Source: Erwinia sp. E602 (lineage in GTDB: Bacteria > Pseudomonadota > Gammaproteobacteria > Enterobacterales > Enterobacteriaceae). From it: a stretch of DNA of 64,000 nucleotides. Location: the NCBI RefSeq assembly GCF_018141005.1, contig NZ_CP046582.1, forward strand, positions 2,852,001-2,916,000, in the 5' to 3' direction. Shown here piece by piece: positions 18,601 through 26,436 of the stretch; positions within the stretch are counted from its first letter, which is position 1; each line of letters starts with the position of its first letter. Below the pieces are notes generated by a model. The model saw only the letters and a program-made list of their open reading frames with translations, did not search any database and had not been told where the DNA came from. Made by a program: the position numbers and the translations under genes.

Positions 18601-19641
18601 CAGGCGATGCGCAGCAAAGGCTTTACCGTGTTCCAGAGCGCGCAGCAGCGGGCAGAAGACAGCCGCGAGTGGCGCAACGGCACCTTTGTGCTGCCAACGC
18701 TGATTGAGCTGGACAACGTGGCCGACCTGACCCGCGAAGTGTTCGGCCCGGTGCTGCACGTGGTGCGCTTCAGCCGCGCGACGCTGCCGCAGGTGGTTGA
18801 GCAGATCAACGCCGCCGGCTACGGCCTGACGCTGGGCATCCATACCCGCATCGATGAAACCATTCATCAGGTGACGCAGAAAGCTCAGGTAGGCAACCTC
18901 TACGTAAACCGTAATATGGTCGGTGCGGTGGTTGGCGTGCAGCCGTTCGGCGGCGAAGGCCTGTCCGGCACCGGTCCGAAGGCCGGTGGTCCGCTGTACC
19001 TCTACCGCCTGCTGGCCTCAAGGCCGGACGGTGCGCTGGCGGTCACGCTGGATCGTCAGGATCGCCAGCTGCCGCTGGATGCGCGGCTGCGGCCGGTGCT
19101 GCAGGCCGCGCACCAGGCGCTGAGCGAGTGGGCGGCAGGCCGCCCTGAGCTGGCCGCCTGCTGCAGCCGCTTTGCCGAACTGGCGCAGGGCGGCACCGTG
19201 CGGCTGCTGCCGGGCCCGACCGGCGAACGCAACACCTTCACCCTGCTGCCGCGCGAGCGGGTACTGTGCCTGGCGGACAGCGAGCAGGATGCGCTGGTGC
19301 AGCTGGCGGCGGTCACCGCCGTCGGCAGCCGTGCGCTGTGGCCGGACGACGAGCTGCACCGTGGCCTGTGGCAGCAGCTGCCTGCCGCCGTACAGCAGCG
19401 GGTGGACGTTTCTGCTCAGCCTGTCAGCGCGGAGTATGACGCGGTGATCTATCACGGCGATGCCGACCAGCTGCGCACCCTGTGTGAAGCGGTGGCGGCG
19501 CGCGAAGGCGCGATTGTTTCGGTGCAGGGCTTTGCCCGCGGCGAGACCAATCTGCTGCTGGAGCGCCTGCTGCTGGAGCGTTCGCTGAGCGTCAACACCG
19601 CCGCCGCGGGCGGTAACGCCAGCCTGATGACCATCGGTTAA
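15697..19641 (+). CDS. putA: Trifunctional PutA: repressor, proline dehydrogenase, P5C dehydrogenase
   Basis: 1314 residues, close to E. coli PutA (1320). Domains: ribbon-helix-helix DNA-binding domain at 1-47 (TMGVKLDDATRERIK), FAD-dependent proline dehydrogenase barrel at about 230-570 (RLMIRLVKGAYWD near 430), NAD-dependent glutamate-semialdehyde dehydrogenase at about 640-1110 (Glu in AETGGMNAMIVD near 885, Cys in SAGQRCSAL near 917), and a C-terminal domain with ERSLSVNTAAAGGNAS. It oxidises proline to glutamate at the inner membrane and, without proline, represses put. ATG 15697 matches the known N-terminus; the longer reading is an artefact. Confidence 0.97.
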   Translation: MGTTTMGVKLDDATRERIKQAAAQIDRTPHWLIKQAIFNYLQQLEQGNSQPELAAPDAPAEGDEPLQEQPHQPFLDFAEHILPQSVARAAITSAWRRPEQEAVPMLLEQARLPAPQAEATHKLAYQLADRLRHQKGAGGRAGVVQNLLQEFSLSSQEGVALMCLAEALLRIPDKPTRDALIRDKISNGNWQSHLGRSPSLFVNAATWGLLFTGRLVSTHNEASLSTSLNRIIGKSGEPLIRKGVDMAMRLMGEQFVTGETIAEALANARKLEEKGFRYSYDMLGEAALTEKDAKAYLLSYQQAIHAIGKASNGRGIYEGPGISIKLSALHPRYSRAQYDRVMDELYPVLKSLTLLARSYDIGINIDAEEADRLELSLDLLEKLCFEPELEGWNGIGFVIQAYMKRCPMVIDYLTDLAQRSRRRLMIRLVKGAYWDSEIKRAQVDGLEGYPVYTRKVYTDISYLACARKLLAVPNLIYPQFATHNAHTLAAIYQLAGNNYYPGQYEFQCLHGMGEPLYEQVVGKIADGKLNRPCRIYAPVGTHETLLAYLVRRLLENGANTSFVNRIADATLPLDELVADPVVAVEKLAATEGALGLPHPKIPLPRELYGEQRQNSAGLDLANEHRLASLSSALLSSASQRWQAAPLIDAPLAEGESQPVLNPAEPADIVGYVRHASEEEVSAALDAAVSAGPIWFATPPQERAAILQRAAVMMEGQLQQLIGLLVREAGKTFSNAIAEVREAVDFLHYYAGQVRDDFDNETHRPLGPVVCISPWNFPLAIFSGQIAAALAAGNSVLAKPAEQTPLIAAQAVAILHEAGVPKGVLQLLPGNGETVGAQLTGDARVRGVMFTGSTAVATLLQRSIAGRLDPQGRPTPLVAETGGMNAMIVDSSALTEQVVTDIVASAFDSAGQRCSALRLLCIQEDVAEHTLQMLRGAMAECRMGNPERLSTDIGPVIDAEAKASIDQHIQAMRSKGFTVFQSAQQRAEDSREWRNGTFVLPTLIELDNVADLTREVFGPVLHVVRFSRATLPQVVEQINAAGYGLTLGIHTRIDETIHQVTQKAQVGNLYVNRNMVGAVVGVQPFGGEGLSGTGPKAGGPLYLYRLLASRPDGALAVTLDRQDRQLPLDARLRPVLQAAHQALSEWAAGRPELAACCSRFAELAQGGTVRLLPGPTGERNTFTLLPRERVLCLADSEQDALVQLAAVTAVGSRALWPDDELHRGLWQQLPAAVQQRVDVSAQPVSAEYDAVIYHGDADQLRTLCEAVAAREGAIVSVQGFARGETNLLLERLLLERSLSVNTAAAGGNASLMTIG

Positions 19642-19662
19642 GGCAACACCGCGGACGAGTAA

Positions 19663-19691
19663 GGGGCGATAATATTATCGCCCCTTTTTTT
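19663..19691 (+). terminator. putA rho-independent terminator
   Basis: Self-complementary GGGGCGATAAT / ATTATCGCCCC followed by seven T, 22 bases after the putA stop. Confidence 0.92.
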
Positions 19692-19740
19692 ATCGTCACA
19701 TGCAGATTCTGGCGATACAACCGCCAGCCCAGCCAACAGG

Positions 19741-20778
19741 CTAACTCGCCTTAAAGGGTTCGAACCACAGCTGATGTTCTGCCACCGGATTCGCCTTCAG
19801 CCAGCTGCAGGTGGCCTCGACCATCGCCGGTGGCCCGTACAGGTAGGCATCAAACGGCTGTTGCAGCGCATCGGCTTCCAGCACCGCCGTAATCCGCCCG
19901 CGCCTGCCGGCCCAGCCCGCGTCCGGCCGTGAGACCACCACCTCGTAGCGGAAATCGGCCAGCCGCTGCGTCAGTTCATCCAGCTGCGCCAGGCTGCTGA
20001 TATCCGCGACCTCGCTGACGCAGTACCAGAGCCTTACCGGCTGCGGGCAGCCGCCGCTGGCCAGGCTCTCCAGCATGCTCAGCAGCGGCGACAGCCCGGT
20101 GCCGCCGGCGATCAGCAGCAGAGGGCGTGTCACCTCGCGCAGATAAAATGTGCCGAACGGCGCGGTAAAGGTGATCGGGTCCCCCGGCCGGCAGCGCTGA
20201 CGCAGATAGTCACTCATGGCCCCCTGCGGCAGCAGACGGATAAGAAAGCGCACCGGCGCACCGGCCGCTGGCGCGCTGGCCCATGAGAATGCGCGGCTCT
20301 CTTCGCTGCCCGGCACCTGAATTCGTGCGTACTGGCCGGGCAGGTAGTGCAGCTCGGGCTGGCCTGCATCCAGCACGATCGCCAGCGTCGCCACCCGATC
20401 GCCCTCAATGCTGACTGCGCTGACCTGGCCAGAGTAACGCTGCTGGCTGATGTTGCATACGCCGGAGTCAACGTCAAAGAAGAAGGTGCAGGCCGAGGTC
20501 AGCCCGGTCTGGCAGGCCAGCATATCGCCCTGCTGCCGCTCGCTCTCGCTTAACGCATCCTCATCGACGTACTCCATCTCAAAGCTGCCCGATTCGCAGC
20601 GCCCGCGACAGGTAGCGCAGACCCCTTCCCGACAGTCCAGCGGCAGCTGAACGCCGCAGCGCAGGGCAGCGTCCAGCAGCTTCTCCCCTGGCTGCACCTG
20701 GAAACGGCGCGTCAGCCCGTCACGAAAAATCAGCGTCGCCTGATGGCCTGGCATCGTCACTCGCGCGCCCTCAGACAT
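19741..20778 (-). CDS. antC: Anthranilate 1,2-dioxygenase reductase component
   Basis: 345 residues from ATG 20778, which overlaps the antB stop by eight bases. N-terminal plant-type 2Fe-2S ferredoxin (Cys ligands in CREGVCATCRGRC near 47-59 and LACQTG near 88), then an FAD domain (RAFSWASAP near 160) and an NAD domain (LLIAGGTGLSPLL near 225). It passes electrons from NADH to the AntAB oxygenase. The family includes BenC and AntC; AntC is chosen because no benD follows and AntA has AntA-specific residues. Last gene of the operon. Confidence 0.85.
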   Translation of the reverse strand: MSEGARVTMPGHQATLIFRDGLTRRFQVQPGEKLLDAALRCGVQLPLDCREGVCATCRGRCESGSFEMEYVDEDALSESERQQGDMLACQTGLTSACTFFFDVDSGVCNISQQRYSGQVSAVSIEGDRVATLAIVLDAGQPELHYLPGQYARIQVPGSEESRAFSWASAPAAGAPVRFLIRLLPQGAMSDYLRQRCRPGDPITFTAPFGTFYLREVTRPLLLIAGGTGLSPLLSMLESLASGGCPQPVRLWYCVSEVADISSLAQLDELTQRLADFRYEVVVSRPDAGWAGRRGRITAVLEADALQQPFDAYLYGPPAMVEATCSWLKANPVAEHQLWFEPFKAS

Positions 20779-21280
20779 GATAGAAATCGAGCACGGAGTC
20801 GATCCTGTCATTCAGCAGCAGCACATGCTTGCGGGCGATCTTCCATCCACCCTGCTGCTCGCGCAGACGATAGCTGGCGCGGCCAAAAAAGTGCTGGCTC
20901 TGACCGAAACGGTAGTGGTGGGTCACCCAGTTGGCCGACGCCTCCAGCTCCCCCGCCGCCGCTGGCTGGCAGCACACGTTATCGATCAGATGCAGCGTGC
21001 GCGGCATCGGCGTACAGGCGGACGACTTACCGGTGCGAATGCGGTAGACGCGATCCTCCAGCCCGGCGCGGCTGGCGTAGTAAATCAGCGACATTTCACG
21101 CTGCGGGTCCTGGGTGTACTCATGTTCACTGCACCACTGCGGGATATGAAACTCGGTGTCCTCGGTAAAAAAATCCAGGTAGCGATCCCACTGCTGGCGA
21201 TCGCAGGCGTCAGAAAGCTGGTACAGCAGCTGTTCCACCGCCCACTGCTGTTGCTGCATCCCGGTGCGGATCTCAGACAT
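20771..21280 (-). CDS. antB: Anthranilate 1,2-dioxygenase small (beta) subunit
   Basis: 169 residues from ATG 21280, overlapping the antA 3' end by eight bases. Ring-hydroxylating dioxygenase beta subunit (NTF2-like fold): DFFTEDTEFHIPQW near 35, DRVYRIRTGKSSACTPMPRTLHLIDNV near 75-100 and FFGRASYRLREQQGGWKIARKHVLLLNDRI near 130 are family landmarks. It forms the alpha3-beta3 oxygenase with AntA. It appears intact although antA is interrupted. Confidence 0.88.
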   Translation of the reverse strand: MSEIRTGMQQQQWAVEQLLYQLSDACDRQQWDRYLDFFTEDTEFHIPQWCSEHEYTQDPQREMSLIYYASRAGLEDRVYRIRTGKSSACTPMPRTLHLIDNVCCQPAAAGELEASANWVTHHYRFGQSQHFFGRASYRLREQQGGWKIARKHVLLLNDRIDSVLDFYHV

Positions 21281-22682
21281 GACTCTCCTCCTTTTTCTCT
21301 GCGGCGTACTGCGCAATTTTGTTCTCCAGCCCCTTCAGCATCATTCCCTGCCAGGCGCGGTATTGATTGACGTACAGCCCTTCGTGAGTCAGCTCGGTGC
21401 CGGTCATCACCGGTTTAATATTCAACACTTTACTGTTGTGGGTTTCGCCATATTGCCAGTGCTGATGCCCGCGCGAGATATCACTCCACGGCGCGATGCG
21501 GGCTTCAAATCCGCGCTGCTGTTCACGAAACTCCACCAGGTCATCCGGCGTGCCCATTCCGGTGACGTTGAAAAAATCCTCAAACTGGCGGATACGCCCT
21601 TCACGATCGCGGTCCGACTCACCCCTGACTCCGAGGCACAGGCTGACGATCTCAGTTTTATTCCAGGCCACCGGGCGGATAATGCGCAGCTGGGTGCTGA
21701 TCTGATCGATAAAGAACAGGCTGGGGTAAATATTCAGGTTCCGCAGGCGGTGCATATTCCACCGCGCCCGCTCCGGCGGGTACTGGCTGAGCAGCCGCTG
21801 CATAATGCCGTCATAGCCGGGGCGCACGTCGGCCGCATTCGGCATGTCGCTGAACAGCACGCCGTGGCCGTGATGGAAGCTGAACCAGCCGTCGTCGGTA
21901 TCCGCGTCGCCGGCCCCCAGCTTGCTGTAGTCGAGCGTGCTGCCGCCCTGTCCGGGCCGGGCGCTGTCCAGCTCGTGGCGGTGCGCCACGGTGGAGACGT
22001 AGTTATAGTGCACGGTGCTGACGTGGTAGCCGTCCAGGCCGTTCTCGTTCTGCAGCTTCTAGTTGGCGGGATAGCTGTAGGAGGAGATGCCGGGCAGCAC
22101 CTCCAGCTCACCGGTTGCCGACTGCTCCACCATCAGGTCAAAGAACAGCGCGGCATCGCCGAGAAAATCGGTCAGGCCAAGCGTGGATTCGGTATCCAGG
22201 CTGATAAAGACAAAACCACGATAGCTGGCAATACGTGCCGGCTTCAGGCCCAGCTGCTGTTTGTCAAAATCGCTGCCGTATTCCGCCGGTCCTTTGACCT
22301 TGGCCAGTTTCCCGTCCGATTTGTAGCACCAGGCGTGGAATGGACAGGTAAAAGTGCTCTGGTTGCCGTGGCCTACCCGGGTCAGGGTGGTGCCGCGATG
22401 CTGGCAGGTGTTGGACAGCGCGTGCAGCTCTCCCTTGCCATCGCGGGTGATAATCATCGGCTGCCGCCCGGCCTGCAGGGTAATAAAGTCATGCGGCTGC
22501 GGGATCTGGCTTTCGTGGCAGGCAAATATCCACTGCTTCTCGAAAATCAGCTCCATCTCCAGATCGAACAACTCGCGATCGGTAAACAACGTGCGGGCGA
22601 GTCGGTACACGCCCTCTTCCGGCCGAAAATCCAGACCGCGTTCAATCTTTTTCTGCCAGTTGCGTAGCGTTTGTGTGCTCAT
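21273..22682 (-). pseudogene. antA: Anthranilate 1,2-dioxygenase large (alpha) subunit, interrupted by an amber codon
   Basis: One continuous frame of 470 codons broken only by TAG at 22061-22059. The first part (207 residues from ATG 22682, GGAG upstream) holds the Rieske centre (TCQHRG and TCPFHAWC). The second part (262 codons) starts KLQNENGLDGYHVSTVHYNY and holds the catalytic iron His ligands. AntA/BenA homologues have Trp at the stop (N-W-K-L-Q), so TGG became TAG. The KLQNENGLDGYHVSTVHYNYV stretch matches AntA rather than BenA as I recall them. Without readthrough the product lacks the mononuclear iron site and should be inactive. A sequencing error is possible. Confidence 0.88.
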
Positions 22683-22717
22683 GGGAGGTGCTCCTGCAGA
22701 GTGGGGAGTGAATGAAA

Positions 22718-22738
22718 CTGCCCCCGAAACGGGGGCAG
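22718..22738 (-). promoter_or_regulatory. Intercistronic hairpin between catA and antA
   Basis: CTGCCCCCG and CGGGGGCAG arms with a three-base loop, in the 67-base gap between the catA stop and antA start. No long T-run follows (TTTC only), so it is more likely an mRNA stabiliser/processing element or partial attenuator than a full terminator. Confidence 0.6.
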
Positions 22739-22749
22739 GCCAGCGACCA

Positions 22750-23670
22750 TCAGGCACGGGCGCGCTGACGTTCAACCTCACTGCCCGGTAGTGTTGAACG
22801 CTCCTGGTACAGCGTGAAATCAAAGTCGATCGATGAGAAGGGTTTACTCAGGCCGTGGGTTTTTAACTGCTGCGCATCGCTGATTTTTTTCACTGCCGGC
22901 ACCAGCCCGTCGCGGCTGGCAAAGGCAAAGTCATCCCACAGGTACTCATCACCGTCGATGTTGATCTGGGTGGTGAGCATGCGGTAGCCGGGCGCGCTGA
23001 CAAAGAAGTGAACATGTGCCGGGCGGCGGCCGTGGCGGCCCAGCTGGTTCAGCAGCTGCTGCACCGGTCCCTCCGGCGGGCAGCCGTAGCCGCAGGGCAT
23101 CGTACTGCGGAACTGATAGCAGCCCTCTGCGTCGGCGATGAGGGTGCGGCGCAGGTTAAACGCCGGCTGGCTCTTGTCGAAAAAAGAGTAGTTACCGAGG
23201 CTGTTGGCGTGCCATACCTCAACCTGCGCCCCCGGTAGCGGTTTACCGTGCTCATCACGCACCGTACCCTGCATCATCAGCACCTCGGCTTTACCGTCCT
23301 CCGAACCGTCATCCAGCCTGGCAACCCCCTGACATACCGGTGCACCGGCGACATACAGCGGGCCTTCAATGGTGCGCGGCGTGCCGCCCTGCAGCCCGGC
23401 GCGGGCGTCGGCTTCGTCGGCACGGATGTCAATAAAACGCTCCAGACCCAGCCCGGCGGCCAGCAGCCCCATTTCGTGGGCGATACCGGTATCTGCCAGG
23501 TACTCCAGCCCTTTCCAGATTTCGTTTGGCTGCAGGTCAAGGTCTTCAATTGCTTTAAACAGGTCGCCCAGCAGGCGCACGGTGACCTGCTGTACGCGCG
23601 GATTCACTTTCCCCCTGGCCGTTTTAATTAAAAAATCGTCGATCAGTTGGTCAATTTGTCGGTTATTCAT
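22750..23670 (-). CDS. catA: Catechol 1,2-dioxygenase
   Basis: 306 residues from ATG 23670 with GGGAG seven bases before it. Intradiol dioxygenase family: N-terminal helical dimerisation domain (residues 1-100), then the catalytic beta-sandwich with non-haem Fe(III) ligands Tyr in NYSFFD (near 161), Tyr in MPCGYGCPP (near 195) and the two His of RPAHVHFF (near 220). It cleaves catechol to cis,cis-muconate. Middle of a catB-catC-catA-antABC operon. No disruption seen. Confidence 0.93.
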   Translation of the reverse strand: MNNRQIDQLIDDFLIKTARGKVNPRVQQVTVRLLGDLFKAIEDLDLQPNEIWKGLEYLADTGIAHEMGLLAAGLGLERFIDIRADEADARAGLQGGTPRTIEGPLYVAGAPVCQGVARLDDGSEDGKAEVLMMQGTVRDEHGKPLPGAQVEVWHANSLGNYSFFDKSQPAFNLRRTLIADAEGCYQFRSTMPCGYGCPPEGPVQQLLNQLGRHGRRPAHVHFFVSAPGYRMLTTQINIDGDEYLWDDFAFASRDGLVPAVKKISDAQQLKTHGLSKPFSSIDFDFTLYQERSTLPGSEVERQRARA

Positions 23671-23700
23671 CACATTGCTCCCGGTAGGGTTTGTTGTTAT

Positions 23701-23730
23701 CGATCGGGGCCCGTGACGCCGCCCCGATCG
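23701..23730 (-). promoter_or_regulatory. Intercistronic hairpin between catC and catA
   Basis: Perfect 10-bp arms CGATCGGGGC (23701-23710) and GCCCCGATCG (23721-23730) with a ten-base loop, filling the 90-base catC-catA gap. No T-run. A likely mRNA stability or processing element. Confidence 0.6.
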
Positions 23731-23760
23731 GTTCAGGACACAAGTCTGTGGGGGTCTGGG

Positions 23761-24051
23761 TCAGCGATCGTCTGCATGAATTGATGAGGGATGACGGCAC
23801 AGCGGCGTCACCTGCAGCGTCATCCACGGGAACAGCGGCAGTTCGGAGAGCAGCTGATGAAGCTGTTCAACGCTGTCGACGTCAAACAGGCTGACGTTGG
23901 CATACTGCCCGGCGATGCGCCAAAGATGGCGCCACTGACCGCTGGCCTGCAGCGCCTGCGCCTGCGCTTTTTCCCGCGCCTTCAGCGCGCGCGCTTCCGG
24001 CTCAGGCATGGAGGCGGGCAGACTGACGTCCATTCGTACGTGAAACAGCAT
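23761..24051 (-). CDS. catC: Muconolactone delta-isomerase
   Basis: 96 residues, the family length. MLFHVRMDVSLPASMP at the N-terminus, EKAQAQALQASGQWRHLWRIAGQYANVSLFDVDSVEQLH compressed core and PLFPWMTLQVTPLCRHPSS at the C-terminus are typical of CatC, a cytoplasmic decamer that converts muconolactone to beta-ketoadipate enol-lactone. It lies 26 bases after catB and before catA in one operon. Confidence 0.93.
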   Translation of the reverse strand: MLFHVRMDVSLPASMPEPEARALKAREKAQAQALQASGQWRHLWRIAGQYANVSLFDVDSVEQLHQLLSELPLFPWMTLQVTPLCRHPSSIHADDR

Positions 24052-24077
24052 GGTCTTTACTCCTCGGTGTAGCGGCT

Positions 24078-25190
24078 TTAGCGGCGGCGGAGTGCGGCCA
24101 CTTTGTCTTGATCCAGGCCGATCCCCAGGCCAGGGCCGTCCGGCACCTGCAACATAAAATCGCGGTAGACCAGCGGCCCGGTGAGGATCTCTTCGGTCAG
24201 CAGCAGCGGGCCAAACAGCTCGGTGCCAAAATGAAGGTCGCTGAAGGTGGCGCAGAGATGGGCGGTAGCGGCGGTACCAATCGCCCCCTCCAGCATGGTG
24301 CCGCCGTACAGGGCGATCCCGGACAGCTGAGCCATCTCCGCCACCTGGCGTGCCGCCGTCAGCCCACCGGACTGGGTGATTTTGATCGAGAAGACGTCCG
24401 CGGCCCCCTGAACGGCCAGCGCCAGCGCGTCCTGCGGGCCTTTCAGCGCCTCATCCGCCATGATGGCGACGCTAAAACGCCGGGTCAGCCGTGCCAGCCC
24501 GGCCAGGTTATGCGCCGCGATCGGCTGTTCAACGGCGTCAATGCCGCCGGCTTCCAGCGCGGCAATGCCGCGTTCGGCCTGCCGTTCATCCCACGCCTGA
24601 TTGACGTCGACCCGCACGCTGACCGTATCGTCCAGCGCGCGCCTGACCGCCAGCACGTGCGCCACGTCCTCCTGCACCTCGCGCCGGCCGATTTTCAGTT
24701 TGAAGATGCGATGACGGCGCAGATCGAGCATTTTTTGCGCTTCGGCAATATCCTGCGCGGTATCGCCACTGGCCAGCGTCCAGGCGACCGGCAGCGCGTC
24801 GTGCTGCCGTCCGCCGAGCAGTTCGCTGAGCGGTATGCCCAGCCGCTGGGCCTGCGCGTCCAGCAGTGCGGTTTCAATGGCACATTTGGCGAAACGGTTG
24901 CCCTGCACCGAGCGGCCGATCTGCGCCATCAGCAGCGAAACCCGGCGTGCGTCCTGCCCCACCAGCAGCGGTGCCATCCAGCGGTCGATGTTGGCTTTGA
25001 TGCTTTCCGGGCTCTCTTCGCCGTAGCTGAGGCCGCCGATGGTGGTGGCTTCGCCCCACCCCTCGATACCGTCTTCACTCACGATGCGCACCAGCACCAG
25101 GCTTTGTACATTCAGAGTGACCATGGCTAAACGGTGTGGTCGCACCGCCGGAACGTCCAGAATCAGGGTTTCTACGATATTGATCTTCAT
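24078..25190 (-). CDS. catB: Muconate cycloisomerase
   Basis: 370 residues, enolase superfamily, MLE subgroup. The catalytic Lys pair is in FKLKIGRR (near 165-169), Mg ligands Asp/Glu follow in VRVDVNQAWDE (near 195), EQPIA (near 220) and MADEALK (near 246), and the second catalytic Lys in FSIKITQSGG (near 270). It converts cis,cis-muconate to muconolactone. First gene of the leftward catBCA-ant operon, divergent from the LysR gene. Confidence 0.94.
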   Translation of the reverse strand: MKINIVETLILDVPAVRPHRLAMVTLNVQSLVLVRIVSEDGIEGWGEATTIGGLSYGEESPESIKANIDRWMAPLLVGQDARRVSLLMAQIGRSVQGNRFAKCAIETALLDAQAQRLGIPLSELLGGRQHDALPVAWTLASGDTAQDIAEAQKMLDLRRHRIFKLKIGRREVQEDVAHVLAVRRALDDTVSVRVDVNQAWDERQAERGIAALEAGGIDAVEQPIAAHNLAGLARLTRRFSVAIMADEALKGPQDALALAVQGAADVFSIKITQSGGLTAARQVAEMAQLSGIALYGGTMLEGAIGTAATAHLCATFSDLHFGTELFGPLLLTEEILTGPLVYRDFMLQVPDGPGLGIGLDQDKVAALRRR

Positions 25191-25302
25191 AGTTTTAAGG
25201 TATACAGCCTGGAGAATGAGTCGTGGCTAAGACCCTATACCTCATAAGCTACGGTCGTCTAACACCGTTCAAGTATCGTTTTGATACCCAGGAGGTATTG
25301 CT
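25191..25302. promoter_or_regulatory. catB / LysR divergent control region
   Basis: 112 bases. Repeated GGTAT/ATACC motifs: GGTATAC near 25199-25205, ATACC near 25238, and an inverted repeat GTATC (25273-25277) N5 GATAC (25283-25287) lying over the LysR ribosome-binding site. CatM/BenM-type regulators are known to bind ATAC-N7-GTAT-like sites, so these are candidates for autoregulation and cat activation; the exact operator is not defined. Confidence 0.55.
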
Positions 25303-26247
25303 ATGGAACTGCGCCACCTGCGCTACTTTGTCGCCGTTGCCGAAGAGCGTAACTTCAACCGCGCCGCCCGACGCCTGCATATCAGCCAGCCGCCGCTCAG
25401 CCGCCAGATCCAGCAGCTGGAGGGCGAACTGGGGGTAACGCTGTTTGAACGCGGCTGCCGCCCGCTGGAACTGACCGACGCCGGGCGTTTTTTCTTCGGC
25501 CACGCGCAGCAGTTTCTGGCGCGCAGCGTGGAGCTGAAAACCATGACCCGCCGTATCGGCCAGCTGGAGCGCAGGCTGTCGGTGGGGTTTGTCGCTTCCA
25601 CGCTGTACGGGCTGATACCGCAGCTGATACGCCGCTTTCGCCAGCAGTCTCCTGAGGTAGCGATTACCCTGCTGGAGATGTCGACCACGGAGCAGCTGCA
25701 GGCGCTGAAAGAGGGAGAGATCGATATCGGTTTTGGCCGTATTCGCTCTGAGGATGCCAGCATTCGCCGGGTGATCCTGCGTGAGGAACCGCTGATGGTG
25801 GCGGTCGCTGCCGATCATCCGCTGTGCGCCTGCTCCCCGGTAACCCTGAGCATGCTGCATGCGGAAACGCTGCTGGTCTACCCGCAGATGCCGCGCCCCA
25901 GCTTTGCCGACCAGGTACTGGCCATTTTTCGTGAACGGCGTCTGACGCCACAACGGGTGGTTGAAGTCCGTGAGTTGCAGGTCACGCTGGGGCTGGTGGC
26001 CGCCGGTGAAGGGGTGGCGCTGGTACCAGAGTGTCTGCGCAGCCTGCAGCGTCAGGACGTGCGCTATTTACCGCTGCAGGGGGCACAGCTGGTCTCACCG
26101 ATCATCATGAGTACCCGCCTGCTGGATGAGTCAGCCGATATCCGTCTGCTGGAGAGCATGATTTATCAACTCTATGCCGAACAGGGGGTCTCACCAACGG
26201 AAAACACACCCGCTGAAACAGCTAACGAACTGATAAATCATCAATAA
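25303..26247 (+). CDS. LysR-family regulator of the cat/ant genes (CatM/CatR/BenM type)
   Basis: 314 residues. N-terminal wHTH (MELRHLRYFVAVAEERNFNR, then LHISQPPLSRQIQQLEGELG) is typical of the CatR/BenM subgroup; the effector domain follows from about 90. AGGAGG precedes the ATG. Divergent position from catB makes it the probable muconate-responsive activator of catBCA-antABC and perhaps of pcaIJFD downstream on its own strand. A separate AraC-type antR, used in Pseudomonas, is not in the window. Confidence 0.88.
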   Translation: MELRHLRYFVAVAEERNFNRAARRLHISQPPLSRQIQQLEGELGVTLFERGCRPLELTDAGRFFFGHAQQFLARSVELKTMTRRIGQLERRLSVGFVASTLYGLIPQLIRRFRQQSPEVAITLLEMSTTEQLQALKEGEIDIGFGRIRSEDASIRRVILREEPLMVAVAADHPLCACSPVTLSMLHAETLLVYPQMPRPSFADQVLAIFRERRLTPQRVVEVRELQVTLGLVAAGEGVALVPECLRSLQRQDVRYLPLQGAQLVSPIIMSTRLLDESADIRLLESMIYQLYAEQGVSPTENTPAETANELINHQ

Positions 26248-26436
26248 AATGATAACCAACCTCAATTATTCACATTTAATGCGGGATATTCCGCCTGTTC
26301 AGTTGCCTGGATCACACTTTTCGCGGCAATAACACGATACGCCCCAGAATCCCCGGAAACCGGCGGGGCAGCCCCTTGTTGCTGTATTCATCCTCTCCTA
26401 ATTTAGGCCCGACGATGCCAGCACTCAGGAGGAGCA

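Noticed and set aside
16159..18867. A 902-codon open frame on the strand opposite putA
   Set aside because: It is antisense to the conserved catalytic domains of PutA in GC-rich DNA, is rich in His/Arg/Gln/Ala and has no domain. A codon-bias shadow.
21264..22667. A 467-codon plus-strand frame across antA
   Set aside because: Antisense shadow of antA. It is not an alternative gene explaining the amber codon, because the minus frame is conserved along its full length on both sides of the stop.
19741..22682. Initial reading of the oxygenase as benzoate dioxygenase (benABC)
   Set aside because: No benD follows and the alpha subunit segment after the stop matches AntA as I recall it; anthranilate dioxygenase fits better. 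Phylogeny would settle it.
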